DNA of 64,000 nucleotides from DATDAH01 sp963725155 (GTDB lineage Bacteria; Actinomycetota; Acidimicrobiia; Acidimicrobiales; DATDAH01). The notes under the pieces are model-generated. The model saw only the letters and a program-made list of their open reading frames with translations, had not been told where the DNA came from and did no database searches. A program made the translations under genes and the position numbers. Positions 50,604 through 59,659 of this stretch are shown piece by piece (position 1 is the first letter of the stretch; each line of letters opens with the position of its first letter). The stretch is from assembly GCA_963725155.1 (NCBI GenBank), contig CAVRXU010000007.1:338313-402312 (forward strand), read 5' to 3'.

Positions 50604-51305
50604 ATGGTCGACGCCAGCATGGTTTCGTTCCCGGTCAACGGCTCCGAGGCCGACGGCTACCTGTCCACGCCGGACGGGGGGTCCGGACCCGGCCTGCTGG
50701 TCGTTCAGGAGTGGTGGGGTCTCGTCCCGCAGATCAAATCCGTGTGCGACCGCCTGGCCGGGGAAGGGTTCACGGCGCTGGCGCCGGACCTCTTTCACGG
50801 CGACTACGCCGAGCACACCGAGATGGACAAGGCCGGCGAGCTGATGAACAACCTGCCGCCCGATCGGGCGGCCAGGGACATGGCCGGGGCCATCGACCAC
50901 CTCCTGGCCAGCGATGCCGTCACCGGCGACCGGGTGGGGGTCATCGGCTTCTGCATGGGTGGCTTGCTGACCCTCATGATCTCGGCGCTGGAAGGCGACC
51001 GGGTGGCTGCCGCCGTGACCTTCTACGGAGCCCCGCTGGGTGACGGTGAACCGGACTGGTCGGGTCTGACCGCCAAGGTCCAGGGCCATTTCGCCGAGCA
51101 CGACGACTTCTTCCCGCCCGAGGCCGTACGGGACCTGGAGTCCCGGCTGCAGGCCATGGGCAAGGACGTCAGCTTCACGGTCTATCCGGGAACCGGGCAC
51201 GCCTTCGCCAACGAGCACAACCCGCTCGGCACTCGGGACGACGAGGCCGCCGCCCAGGCTTGGGCGCGGGCCCTGACGTTCCTGAAGGCCGAGCTGTTCG
51301 GCTGA
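50604..51305 (+). CDS. Dienelactone hydrolase-family protein
   Basis: Predicted 233-residue alpha/beta hydrolase with a cysteine nucleophile. GLLVVQEWWGLVPQIKSVCD (~30-49) contains the conserved Glu, VGVIGFCMGGLLTLMI (~112-127) the Cys123 elbow, AEHDDFFPPEAV (~164) the Asp and GTGHAFANEH (~197) the His. The family hydrolyses dienelactones in chloroaromatic breakdown, but many relatives have other ester substrates and no catabolic partners are nearby. TACCTT (50566-50571) and GGAGG (50589-50593) give an ordinary leadered start. Confidence 0.88.
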   Translation: MVDASMVSFPVNGSEADGYLSTPDGGSGPGLLVVQEWWGLVPQIKSVCDRLAGEGFTALAPDLFHGDYAEHTEMDKAGELMNNLPPDRAARDMAGAIDHLLASDAVTGDRVGVIGFCMGGLLTLMISALEGDRVAAAVTFYGAPLGDGEPDWSGLTAKVQGHFAEHDDFFPPEAVRDLESRLQAMGKDVSFTVYPGTGHAFANEHNPLGTRDDEAAAQAWARALTFLKAELFG

Positions 51306-51329
51306 TTTCTCCCCGCTGACCGGCCCCCT

Positions 51330-51335
51330 TAGGGT
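51330..51335 (+). promoter_or_regulatory. -10 box (TAGGGT), leaderless DUF3152 start
   Basis: TAGGGT ends seven bases before the GTG at 51343. This spacing favours that GTG over the ATG three bases later. Confidence 0.45.
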
Positions 51336-51342
51336 CGGCGCG

Positions 51343-52092
51343 GTGATGACCGCGGCGGGCCACCGAGCCGTCCTCGGGGCCTTGGTGTTCCTGGTCTTGG
51401 GCGCCCTTGCGGTCGCGGTGCAGGGCGGTGCAACCGACGGGGAGCCGGCCGCCGCCGTGCGCATCGCGCCGCCGCCGACGACCGGGGCCCCGTCCGCCCT
51501 GACCGCGCCCTCAAGGACGACGGTGGCCTCGACCGCGGCCCCCACGACCACCGAGGCCGCCGCCGGCAGCGTCCCCGGCGGGGCGGTCGGGGCCTTCACC
51601 AGGGCTGCCGGCGAGTCCGGAGTCAGGGGCGCCGGCCCCCTGGTCACCTACACCGTGGAGGTCGAGGACGCAGTGGGCTACTCGGCCGATGAGTTCGCCC
51701 GGATCGTGGACGCGACGCTGGCTGACCCGAGGAGCTGGACCGCCGACGGCTCGGTGTCGTTCCAGCGGGTGGCGGACGGTGGCCAGGTCCGGGTGGTCCT
51801 GGCCACCCCGGGCACGGTCGACGGCCTCTGCCTCCCGCTGCAGACCAACGGTCGCTATTCGTGCCACCAAGACGGCACCGTGGCCTTGAACAGCGACCGG
51901 TGGCTCGACGGAACCGATGAGTGGTCCGGCCCGCTGGCCGAGTTCCGTCACTACGCGGTGAACCACGAGATGGGTCACGCCATCGGGCACAGCCACGAGT
52001 ACTGCGCGGGGGCGGGTCAGCTGGCTCCCGTGATGATGCAGCAGTCGAAGGGCCTCGACGGCTGCCTTCCGAACGGTTGGCCCTTCCCCTGA
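51343..52092 (+). CDS. DUF3152 secreted zinc-protease-like protein
   Basis: Predicted exported 249-residue protein. An N-terminal helix (VLGALVFLVLGALAVAVQG) is followed by a Thr/Ala/Pro-rich linker to ~residue 80. The DUF3152 domain contains the zinc-protease motif NHEMGHAIGHSHEYC (~206-220; HExxH plus a third His), LCLPLQTNGRYSCHQDGTVA, and the ending LDGCLPNGWPFP. The family is actinobacterial and thought to be metallopeptidase-like; activity has not been shown for it as far as I know. It converges with the ABC operon. Confidence 0.82.
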   Translation: MMTAAGHRAVLGALVFLVLGALAVAVQGGATDGEPAAAVRIAPPPTTGAPSALTAPSRTTVASTAAPTTTEAAAGSVPGGAVGAFTRAAGESGVRGAGPLVTYTVEVEDAVGYSADEFARIVDATLADPRSWTADGSVSFQRVADGGQVRVVLATPGTVDGLCLPLQTNGRYSCHQDGTVALNSDRWLDGTDEWSGPLAEFRHYAVNHEMGHAIGHSHEYCAGAGQLAPVMMQQSKGLDGCLPNGWPFP

Positions 52093-52112
52093 CCCACTCG
52101 CTCGGGATCAGG
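52088..52112. terminator. Short hairpin over two convergent stop codons
   Basis: CCTGACCC (52088-52095) pairs with GGGATCAGG (52104-52112) with one bulged A. It contains the TGA of the DUF3152 gene and the TGA of the convergent ABC ATPase gene, so it could end both transcripts. Confidence 0.4.
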
Positions 52113-53170
52113 TCACGCTGCGCGGCTCGGCCGGGAAGTGGCAGGCCGCGGTGTGGCCGGTGGTGATCTCCACCAGCACCGGCTCCTCCGCGTGGCAGGC
52201 CGAGACGTCCTCACCGCTGGCTTCCAGTTCGGCCCGCCGCCAGCACCGGGTCCGGAACCGGCAGCCCGAGGGGGGGTCGGCGGGGCTGGGCACGTCGCCC
52301 TCGAGGATGATGCGCTGGCGCTGACGCTCCTCGATGGGGTCCGGCAGCGGCACGGCCGAGAGCAGGGCCTGGGTGTAGGGGTGGACCGCCCGTTCGTAGA
52401 GCGTGGCCCGATCGGCCAGCTCGACGAGCTTGCCCAGGTACATCACCGCCACCCGGTGGGAGATGTGGCGGACCACGGACAGGTCGTGGGCGATGAAGAC
52501 GTAGGCCACGCCCAGGTCGGCCTGCAGCTTGGTCAGCAGGTTGACCACCCCGGCCTGGATGGAGACGTCGAGGGCCGACACCGGCTCGTCGAGGACGATG
52601 AGGTCGGGCTCGAGGGCCAGGGCCCGGGCGATGCCGACCCGTTGCCGCTGGCCGCCGGAGAACTCGTGGGGGAACCGGTTGGCGTGCTCCGGTGAGAGCC
52701 CGACGATCTGCAGCAGCTCGGCCACGCGGGCGTTGCGCTTGTCGGCGTCCCAGTGATGGTGGACCTTGAGCGGCTCGGCCAGGATCGACGCCGACCGTCA
52801 TTCGGGGGTTCAGGGCCGAGTAGGGGTCCTGGAACACGATCTGGAACCGGCGGCGGGCCTCCGCCAGCTTCTTGCCCCGCAGGTCACCCAGCCGATCGCC
52901 GTCGAAGGTGACGTCGCCGGAGGTGGGGCGCAACAGGTGGAGCAGCAGCCGGCCGGTCGTGGACTTGCCGCAGCCCGACTCGCCGACGAGGCCGAGGGTC
53001 TCGCCGGGATGGACGTCGAGGGACACGCCGGCCACGGCGGACACCTGCCCGACGTTGCGGGCCAGGATCCCACCGCGGATCGGGAAGTTCTTGACCAGGT
53101 CCGTGGCGATCAGCAGGGGCGCGCCGGCCGCCGCTGGAGCCTGTGTGCGTTCGACCCCGGTGTCGGTCAC
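52108..53170 (-). CDS. Oligopeptide-type ABC importer ATPase 2 (OppF-like), one frameshift
   Basis: Predicted ATPase of a peptide/nickel-type importer, about 353 residues when repaired. GLVGESGCGKSTTGRLLLHL (Walker A), QIVFQDPYSALNPRMTVG (Q loop), FSGGQRQRVGIARALAL (signature) and LIVLDEPVSALDVS (Walker B) are all intact. The C-terminal CRFRTRCWRRAELEASGEDV is the OppF/DppF cysteine tail. The frame breaks at 52788-52793; removing one base there restores MTVGSILAEPL, which has the family's normal length. The GTG start overlaps the upstream ATPase stop (GTGA). It is the last gene of the operon. Confidence 0.82.
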
Positions 53171-54253
53171 GTCGCCTCGACCACCGCGTCCTCGACGATC
53201 AGGTCCGCCTCGTCGGCTTGGGCCCGCAACTCGTCGACGGTCACGTCGACGAGGTCGTCGGCGCGGTGACACGCGGCGAGGTGGGTACCCCGCACCGAGC
53301 TCAGTTCGGGCACGAGCTCGTTGCACACGCCCGGCACCAGGGAGAAGCGGCAGCGCGGGTGGAAGGCGCAGCCGGGCGGCCGGTTGATCAGCGATGGCGG
53401 CGAACCCGGGATCGGCAACAGCGGCTCGCCGCCCGTGTCGTCGAGCCGGGGCATGCTGGCCAGGAGGCCGAGGGTGTAAGGGTGCCGGCTCTCGTAGAAG
53501 ATCTCGTCGGTCGTCCCCAGCTCGGCCTGCCGCCCGGCGTACATGACCATCACGTTGTCGGCCAGCCCGGCCACGACGCCGAGGTCGTGGGTGATGAGCA
53601 TGATGGCGGAGTCGATCTCGTCCTTGATGTCGATGAGCACCTCGAGGACCTGGGCCTGCACCGTGACGTCGAGGGCCGTGGTCGGCTCGTCGGCGATGAG
53701 CAGGTCGGGCTTGTTGGTGATGGCCATGGCGATCATGGCCCGCTGGCGCATGCCGCCCGAGAACTCGTGGGGGTACATGTTCGCCCGCTTGCGGGCCTCG
53801 GGGATGCCGACGAGATCGAGCATCTCGACCGCCCGCTCGAGGGCCAAGCGCTTGGGGATCTTCTGGTGGATCGTGGCCATCTCGGCGATCTGGGCGCCGA
53901 CCTTGTGCACCGGGTTCAGGGCGCTCAGCGGGTCCTGGAAGATCATGGCGATCTCCCCGCCCCGCAGCGCCTGGCGGCGCTCCTCGTCGGCGCGCGAGGA
54001 CGTCCTCGCCCTTCCAGAGGATCTCTCCCTCGTCGATCTCCAGGGTGGGCAGCAGGCCCATGATGGTCAGCGCCGTCACCGACTTGCCCGAACCGGACTC
54101 GCCCACGATGGCGAACACCTCGCCCCGGTTGATGTCGAAGGAGATGCCGTCGACCGGCTTGACGACACCGTCCGGCGTGTCGAAGTGGGCCTTCAGGTCG
54201 CGAATCGAGAGCAGCGCCTCGTCGGTGGTGGCCGGGCCGGTCACGTTCGTCAC
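53167..54253 (-). CDS. Oligopeptide-type ABC importer ATPase 1 (OppD-like), one frameshift
   Basis: Predicted ATPase of the same importer, about 361 residues when repaired. FAIVGESGSGKSVTALTIMG (Walker A), MIFQDPLSALNPVHKVG (Q loop), FSGGMRQRAMIAMAI (signature) and LLIADEPTTALDVTVQ (Walker B) are intact, and CAFHPRCRFSLVPGVCNE is the OppD-type cysteine tail. The frame breaks at 53990-53997 in a CGCGCG tract; removing one base gives VLARDEERRQALRGGEIAMI, with the spacing usual for OppD. GTG start overlaps the permease stop (GTGA). Confidence 0.82.
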
Positions 54254-55215
54254 TTGAGCTTCGGGTCCAGGGCGTCGCGGAGGCCGTCACCGACGAAGAC
54301 GAAGGCCAGGACCGTCAGGAAGATGGCCATGCCCGGGAAGAAGAGCATGTGCGGGGCCACGGCCAGGGTGGACTTCGCCTCGGCCACCATCAGGCCCCAG
54401 GCCGGTGTGGGCGGCACCGGCCCGACCCCGAGGAAGGACAACGCCGCCTCGGACAGGATGACGCCGCCGACGGCGATGGTGCCGTACACGATGATCGGCT
54501 GGAGGGCGTTGGGCAGCATGTGCCGGAAGATGATCCGCGTGCGGCTGAAGCCCGAGCGCGCGCGCCGCCTCGACGTATTCGAGCCGGCTGAGGGAGAGGA
54601 AGCTGGCCCGGACGATGCGACAGATGCCCAGCCAGCCGGTGAGACCCAGCACCAGGATCACCGAGTTGACGCTCTGGCCGAAGATCGTGGCCACCGCGAT
54701 GGCCAGGATGATGTACGGGATGGCCAGGAAGATGTCGGTGAAGCGCATGATCAGGTTGTCGGTGCGGCCTCCGGCGAACCCGGCGATGGCGCCCAGGACC
54801 AGTCCGATGACCAGCGCCATCCCGGTGGCGATGAACCCGACCCGCAGGGAGATGCGGGCGCCGTAGACGACCCGGGAGAAGACGTCGCGGCCGATGATGT
54901 CGGTCCCGAACCAGTGCTCGGACGACGGCCCCTCGCGGAAGGCCCCGGCGGTGCGTTCGTCGAAGCCGTAGGGCGCGATCCAGCGGGGCGAAGACGGCCA
55001 CCAGCACAGATGAGCACGATGAAGACCAGGCCGACCATGGCCAGCTTGTTCTGCTTGAACCGGCGCCAGACGTCGGCCCGCAGGGGGCGCGGGGCGGCGA
55101 AGTCGGTCTGCTCGGCACCGGCCAGGCCGCCGACCAGGCCGGCCGTCGGCCGTTCGGCCTCCGGTGCGATCGGTGCCTCTGGATCGACGAAGGCGTGGGG
55201 GTCGACGTTGCTCAT
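54250..55215 (-). CDS. Oligopeptide-type ABC permease C (OppC-like), three frameshifts
   Basis: Predicted second membrane subunit, about 320 residues when repaired. A long N-terminal cytoplasmic segment leads to FKQNKLAMVGLVFIVLICA (helix 1). The typical OppC loop (FGTDIIGRDVFSRVVYGAR) and the EAA ATPase-contact region EYVEAARA...GFSRTRIIFRHMLPN are present. Frame changes lie at about 55004, 54983 and 54560. One extra base removed at each gives VFAPWIAPYGFDERT and ARASGFSRTRIIFRHMLPN, both of normal family length. ATG overlaps the upstream permease stop (ATGA). Confidence 0.8.
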
Positions 55216-56221
55216 GCGGCGGCGTCCTCACCGAGGCGGATCCGGGGGTCGAACCAGGCGTAGGACAGGTCGACCAGGAGGTTGACGAGACAGAAGGCGA
55301 CCGTGACGGCGAGCGTCAGCCCGAGGAGCACGGGGAGGTCACGGCTCTGGATGGAGTTGGCGATCTCCGAGCCGAGGCCGGGCCAGGAGTAGACCGTCTC
55401 GGTCAGGACGGCGGCGCCGATGACGGTGCCGAAGTCGATGCCGATGAGGGTGATGACCGGGAGCATGGCGTTGCGGAGGCCGTGGCCGTAGATCGACCTG
55501 GCGCTCGCCCAGGCCCTTGGCCCGGGCCGTGCGCATGTAGTCGGCCCGCATCACCTCGAGCATGGAGCCGCGGGTCATGCGGGCGGCCAGCGCCGTGGAC
55601 ACACAGGCGAGGGTCACGGCGGGCAGGATCAGGTAGCGCCACTGCTCGCCGGTGGGGATGACGAAGAAGGCCCACGTGTCCGGGCCGAGCCCTGGGTGCG
55701 GAGCTTGGTCCACTCGGGCCAGCCCTGTTTGTTGGGGTAGACGGCGAAGACGTACTGCAGGATGAAGCCGAGCACGAACACCGGGACGGCCGAGAGCGCG
55801 GCGGTGACCGACGGTCGTGAGCTTGTCGGCCAGCGAGTAGCGCTTCACCGCGGAGAGGACCCCGACGGAGATGCCGACGACGATCTCGATCAGGACGGCC
55901 CAGAAGGCCAGGCGCAGGCTGTTGACCGCCTTCTCGCCGAAGATCTCGTTGACGCTGCGGCGGTCGGCGAACGACTCGCCGAGGTCCCAGTGCAGGGTCC
56001 GCTCCCAGTAGTCCTTGAACTGGGTGGGCAGGGAGTCGTTGAGGCCGTAGCGCTCCTGGACCCGCTCGATCGACGCCGGGGTCGGGGTTCCGGTTGCCAC
56101 CGCCGGCGATCAGGTTGGCCGGGTCACCGGGGAGGGCGAAGAAGAGGAGGAAGAGGAAGGACAACGCGAGGAAGACGGTCGGGATGACCAGGAACAACCG
56201 TCGGATCGTGTAGCTGAGCAT
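55212..56221 (-). CDS. Oligopeptide-type ABC permease B (OppB-like), four frameshifts
   Basis: Predicted first membrane subunit, about 335 residues when repaired. IRRLFLVIPTVFLALSFLFL is helix 1, followed by the OppB loop TPASIERVQERYGLNDSLPT. The EAA region MRTARAKGLGERQ...YGHGLRNAMLPVIT is near the C-terminus. Frame changes lie at about 56103, 55810, 55690 and 55496. Three are fixed by removing one G or C and the 55690 one by adding a base; the repaired helices (SAVPVFVLGFILQYVFAVYP) read normally. A hairpin separates it from the binding-protein gene upstream. Confidence 0.8.
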
Positions 56222-56269
56222 GCGAACAACCTGGCCTCTCCGTGGTGGTGGATGAGAGGACGAACCACC

Positions 56270-56311
56270 GAGGGGGTGTTACCCACCGAGCCCGGTGGGC
56301 AACACCCCCTC
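56270..56311 (-). terminator. Strong hairpin between binding-protein and permease genes
   Basis: GAGGGGGTGTT (56270-56280) pairs with AACACCCCCTC (56301-56311) and CCCACCG (56282-56288) with CGGTGGG (56293-56299), leaving a four-base loop and one mismatch. It lies between the stop of the binding-protein gene and the permease start. Such intra-operon stems usually raise the amount of binding protein by partial termination or mRNA protection. Confidence 0.75.
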
Positions 56312-56329
56312 AGTCTCACATCAGGGGCC

Positions 56330-58026
56330 TCAGGCGGCCAGCGCCACCTGCTCCCAGAGGATCAGACCGAAGTTGGTCTGCGGGAAGTTGGCGATGCGGT
56401 CCTGGTTGTACGCGTAGTCGCCGCGGTACCAGTTGATCGGCACGGCGCCGATCTGGTCGTTCAGCAGGACGTCTTCGGCCTGCTGGAACAGGGAGGCCTG
56501 CTCGTCGGCGTCGACGGTCTGCTTCGCCTCCTCGACGAGCGCATCGAACTCGTCGTTGGTGAAGCCGTAGTTGTTGCCGTCCAGAGCGGCCGAGTCGAAC
56601 AGGTCGAACATGAAGTTGTCGTACGTCGGGTAGTCGGCGAACCAACCGACCCGGCAGAAGACGCAGTCCCCGTTCGCCAGATCCGTGAAGTAGGTCTCGG
56701 AGTCGCGTCGGATCGGCCTCGGCCTCGATGCCGATGGCGGCGAGGTTGTCGATGATGATCTGCACGACCGGCTCGTGACCGGCATCGGAGTTGAACTGGA
56801 TGGGCAGCGGCCCGTCCTGGCTGTTGCCCGCCGCTTCCCACTCGTCGAAGGCGGCCTGGGCCGCATCCGGGTCGTAGGCGCAGTAGTCGCAGATGTCCGG
56901 GGCCCGAGCCGGGGATGCCCTCAGGGGTGATCCCGGTGCTGGTGGTCCGGCTGCCGTCGTAGACCGCGGCGTTGATCTCCTCCCGGTCGATCGCCTGGCT
57001 GATGGCCTGGCGGAACAGGAGGTTCTCGTCGCCCCCGACCCGCGGGTCGCGGAAGTTGAAGACGTAGTGGTACGAGCCCAGGATCGGCACGTCCAGCGTG
57101 GTCCCGTAGTTCTGGTCGGCCTCGGCCGTACGAGCCGGCGGGATGTTGGCGTTGTCGCCCTCGCCGGCCTCGAACGAGTTGTACGAGGTGTCCGGGTCGG
57201 CGGAGACACGGAAGGTGATCGTGTCGAGACGATCGTCCCAGGTGTCGCCGTTGTAGTCACCGTCGTACTCGGGGTTCTTTGCCAGGGCGATCTCCTGGTC
57301 GGTGCGCGGCGCGGACATGATGTACGGCCCGTTGCCGATCATGATGCCGTTCTCCCAGTCGTTCTGGTTCGCCAGGTCGTCCACTTCGGACGGCATCGGC
57401 ATGAACAGCTGGAAGCCGGCCACCGCGTCGAAGTTGGCGTAGGGCTCGGTCAGCGTGACCTCGAGGGTCATCGCATCGTCGTCGGCCACGACACCGGAGA
57501 TCTCGTCGGCCTCACCGTCGAGGACGGCCTGGCCACCCTCGATGAAGGAGCCGATCAGGTAGCTGTAGTCACCGGCGAAGTCGGGCTGCGCGGCCCGGTT
57601 CCAGGCCCGCGTGAACGAGCTGGGCAGGACCGGCTCACCGGTGGAGAACTGCTCGCCCTCCCGGATGGTGAACGTCCACACCGAGGCGTCCTCGTTGGCC
57701 TCGTAGGACTCGGCCACGTCGGGCACGATCACGGGGTTGTCCGGATCCGAGGCGTCGATGTCGGTCAGCCCGTCGTAGAGCGGGTTGACGACCTGGTAGG
57801 CGTCCAGGGTGGAGTTCAGCGCGGGGTCGATGTGCTCGGGTGGGTCACCCACGAAGGTGCCGAGGTCGACGAAGTCGCCGCCCGCCGTCGTCGCCACATC
57901 GCTTTCGCCACTTGTGTCGTTACTCGCGGCGTCGTCACCGCTGTCGTCACCGCCACAGGCCGCCACGATCAGCATGAAGGCGACGAGGACGGCGGCCAAA
58001 CGGCCTACCGATCTCTTCAAAGTCAC
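56330..58026 (-). CDS. Oligopeptide-type ABC substrate-binding lipoprotein (OppA-like), two frameshifts
   Basis: Predicted extracytoplasmic binding protein (SBP family 5), about 565 residues when repaired. The N-terminus (LAAVLVAFMLIVAACGGDD) is a lipoprotein signal, followed by an Asp/Ser-rich linker. PEHIDPALNSTLDAYQVVNP, VWTFTIREGEQFSTGEPV, GNGPYIMS and LLFRQAISQAIDREEINAAV are family-5 signatures. Frame changes at 56906-56909 and 56702-56708 are repaired by removing one base each (GSAPDICDYCAYDPDAA; RRDSETYFTDLANGDC). The family carries peptides, nickel or opines, so the cargo is open. GTG start with AGGGAGAG upstream. First gene of the operon. Confidence 0.85.
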
Positions 58027-58150
58027 CGAGACACTCTCCCTATCTCGTCGGATGTTGTACGGACGTCAGAGGCTGATGGCCCCCAGGTCCCCGCGCAACG
58101 TAGCAGTCAGGTGACGCGCGAGTGGAGGCGGGTCAAGCGATTTCTCGTGA

Positions 58151-58166
58151 TGTCACGTCATTGACA
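58151..58166. promoter_or_regulatory. Candidate operator TGTCA-N6-TGACA
   Basis: TGTCACGTCATTGACA is a dyad with perfect 5-base arms, 17 bases before the cupin start and 124 bases before the divergent ABC operon. It is AT-richer than its surroundings. A regulator site is only a guess. Confidence 0.25.
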
Positions 58167-58183
58167 CATGACAGGATCGGCGC

Positions 58184-58549
58184 ATGGCCGCACTCATCAC
58201 CGAGCCCACCACCGTTCCTGCCGCCGGCGAGCCGCCGAAGCTCATCAACGAGTTCGTCGGCCGGGTGAACAGTGGGACCTCGACCGTGTCGGTGGCGGTC
58301 ATGGAGAGCCCGTCGGGCTGGGTCGAGCCCGGCCAGCGCCCCGACTTCGACGAGTACACCCTGGTCCTGCAGGGCGAGCTCCTGGTCGAGAGCGATGGCC
58401 GCCGGTCCCTGACCGTGCTGGCCGGCCAGGCCGTCCACGTGCCCCCCGGCGAATGGGTGCGGTACTCCTCTCCCGGGCCGGCCGGGGCCCGCTACGTCGC
58501 CGTCTGCGTCCCCGCCTTCAGCCCCGACCTCGTCCACCGCGACGAGTAG
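58184..58549 (+). CDS. Cupin-domain protein
   Basis: A 121-residue single cupin. YTLVLQGELLVESDG (~58-72) is the first cupin strand pair and GQAVHVPPGEWVRYSSPG (~84-101) the second motif. The usual HxH of motif 1 is absent, so metal binding is doubtful; the His in VHVPPGEW may be the only ligand. Divergent from the ABC operon across 157 bases and 48 bases before the LLM gene. Role unknown; such small cupins often bind or isomerise sugars or act as sensors. Confidence 0.75.
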   Translation: MAALITEPTTVPAAGEPPKLINEFVGRVNSGTSTVSVAVMESPSGWVEPGQRPDFDEYTLVLQGELLVESDGRRSLTVLAGQAVHVPPGEWVRYSSPGPAGARYVAVCVPAFSPDLVHRDE

Positions 58550-58597
58550 TCCGAACCGCCCGTCGGCGGCGCCGTCCTGGCTTGGCACACTGCGCCC

Positions 58598-59569
58598 ATG
58601 GACCTGACCTTCGGCGTGTTCGTCCCCCAGGGTTGGAAGATGGAGTTGAGCACCATCCCCGACCCCGTCGCCAAGTGGCAGAAGGCAGTCGAGGTGGCCG
58701 AGCTGGCGGAGGAGCTGGGCTACGACTCCCTCTGGGTCTACGACCACTTCCACAACGTGCCCGTCCCGGCCCACGAGACCATGTTCGAGTGCTGGACGAC
58801 CCTGGCTGCCCTCTCCCAGCGCACGGAGCGCATCAAGCTGGGCCAGATGGTCGGCTGCTCGCCGTACCGGAACCCGGGCCTGCTGGCCAAGATCACGGCC
58901 AACATCGACGTCATCTCCGGCGGCCGCCTCATCTGGGGGATCGGCGCCGGGTGGTACCAGCACGAGTTCACCGGGTACGGCTACGAGTTCCTGCCCGCCG
59001 CCGACCGCATCCGGGTGCTGCGGGAGACCGTCGAGATCGTGACGGCCATGTGGAGCCAGCCCGACGTGAGCTATGAGGGCCGCCACTTCACCCTGGACGG
59101 CGCCCAGTGCGACCCCAAGCCGCTGCAGTCGCCTCGTCCCCAGGTCCTGATCGGCGGGGGCGGCGAGCAGCTCACGCTTCGGGTCGTGGCCCGTCTGGCC
59201 GACGCCTCCAACTTCGGGGGCAAGCCCGACGAGTTCACGCACAAGTGCGAGGTCCTGCAGGGTCACTGCACCGAGGTGGGGCGGGACTACGACGAGATCC
59301 AGAAGACGTGGTCGCCCGAAGTCTTCATCCGCGAGGACGAGCAGGAGATCGTCGACGGCGGGACCCGCTCCTTCGTCGGTGAGCCCTTCGACTCCTGGCG
59401 GGCGGGCAACCTCGTCGGCACCCCGGAGCAGGTCGCCGAGAAGGTGCAGGCCTACGTCGACCTGGGCTGCACCGGCTTCTACCCCTGGTGCAGTGACTAC
59501 CCGGAGACCGAGTCGATGCGGTTGTTCGCCGAACAGGTCATCCCCGAGGTCCGCCGGGCCAACGCTTGA
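58598..59569 (+). CDS. LLM-class (F420/FMN) oxidoreductase
   Basis: Predicted 323-residue luciferase-like TIM-barrel enzyme. DSLWVYDHFHNVPVP (~43-57), LGQMVGCSPYRNPGLLAKI (~83-101), DVISGGRLIWGIGAGWYQHE (~106-125) and VLIGGGGEQLTLRVVARLAD (~183-202) are typical of the F420-dependent branch common in actinobacteria. FMN use cannot be excluded. Substrate unknown. A second LLM domain is present in the fusion protein at 59.9-61.4 kb; the two share the ISGGR/VSGGR and LIGGGGE/LVGGGGE motifs. Confidence 0.9.
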   Translation: MDLTFGVFVPQGWKMELSTIPDPVAKWQKAVEVAELAEELGYDSLWVYDHFHNVPVPAHETMFECWTTLAALSQRTERIKLGQMVGCSPYRNPGLLAKITANIDVISGGRLIWGIGAGWYQHEFTGYGYEFLPAADRIRVLRETVEIVTAMWSQPDVSYEGRHFTLDGAQCDPKPLQSPRPQVLIGGGGEQLTLRVVARLADASNFGGKPDEFTHKCEVLQGHCTEVGRDYDEIQKTWSPEVFIREDEQEIVDGGTRSFVGEPFDSWRAGNLVGTPEQVAEKVQAYVDLGCTGFYPWCSDYPETESMRLFAEQVIPEVRRANA

Positions 59570-59645
59570 GGGCATCCCCCCATTCGGCGTCCCCCAGCAC
59601 GTTCTACGCCCCGTCTGCCCGGTCCTGAGCACGGCCCGCGCTGGG

Positions 59646-59651
59646 TAGCGT
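59646..59651 (+). promoter_or_regulatory. -10 box (TAGCGT) before the HiPIP-like gene
   Basis: TAGCGT ends eight bases before the ATG at 59660 and no Shine-Dalgarno motif is visible. Confidence 0.4.
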
Positions 59652-59659
59652 CGCCTGCC

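Noticed and set aside
52788..56909. Loss of a GC dinucleotide from short GC tracts as the common cause of the ABC operon frameshifts.
   Set aside because: A two-base gain also restores frame at most sites and several sites are in GCGC-like tracts, but it makes the joints one residue too long (for example APRWIAPY instead of APWIAPY). A single extra base fits the family lengths better.
58161..58177. A TTGACA -35 box (58161-58166) with CAGGAT as -10 for the cupin gene.
   Set aside because: The spacing is only five bases, far from the usual 16-19.
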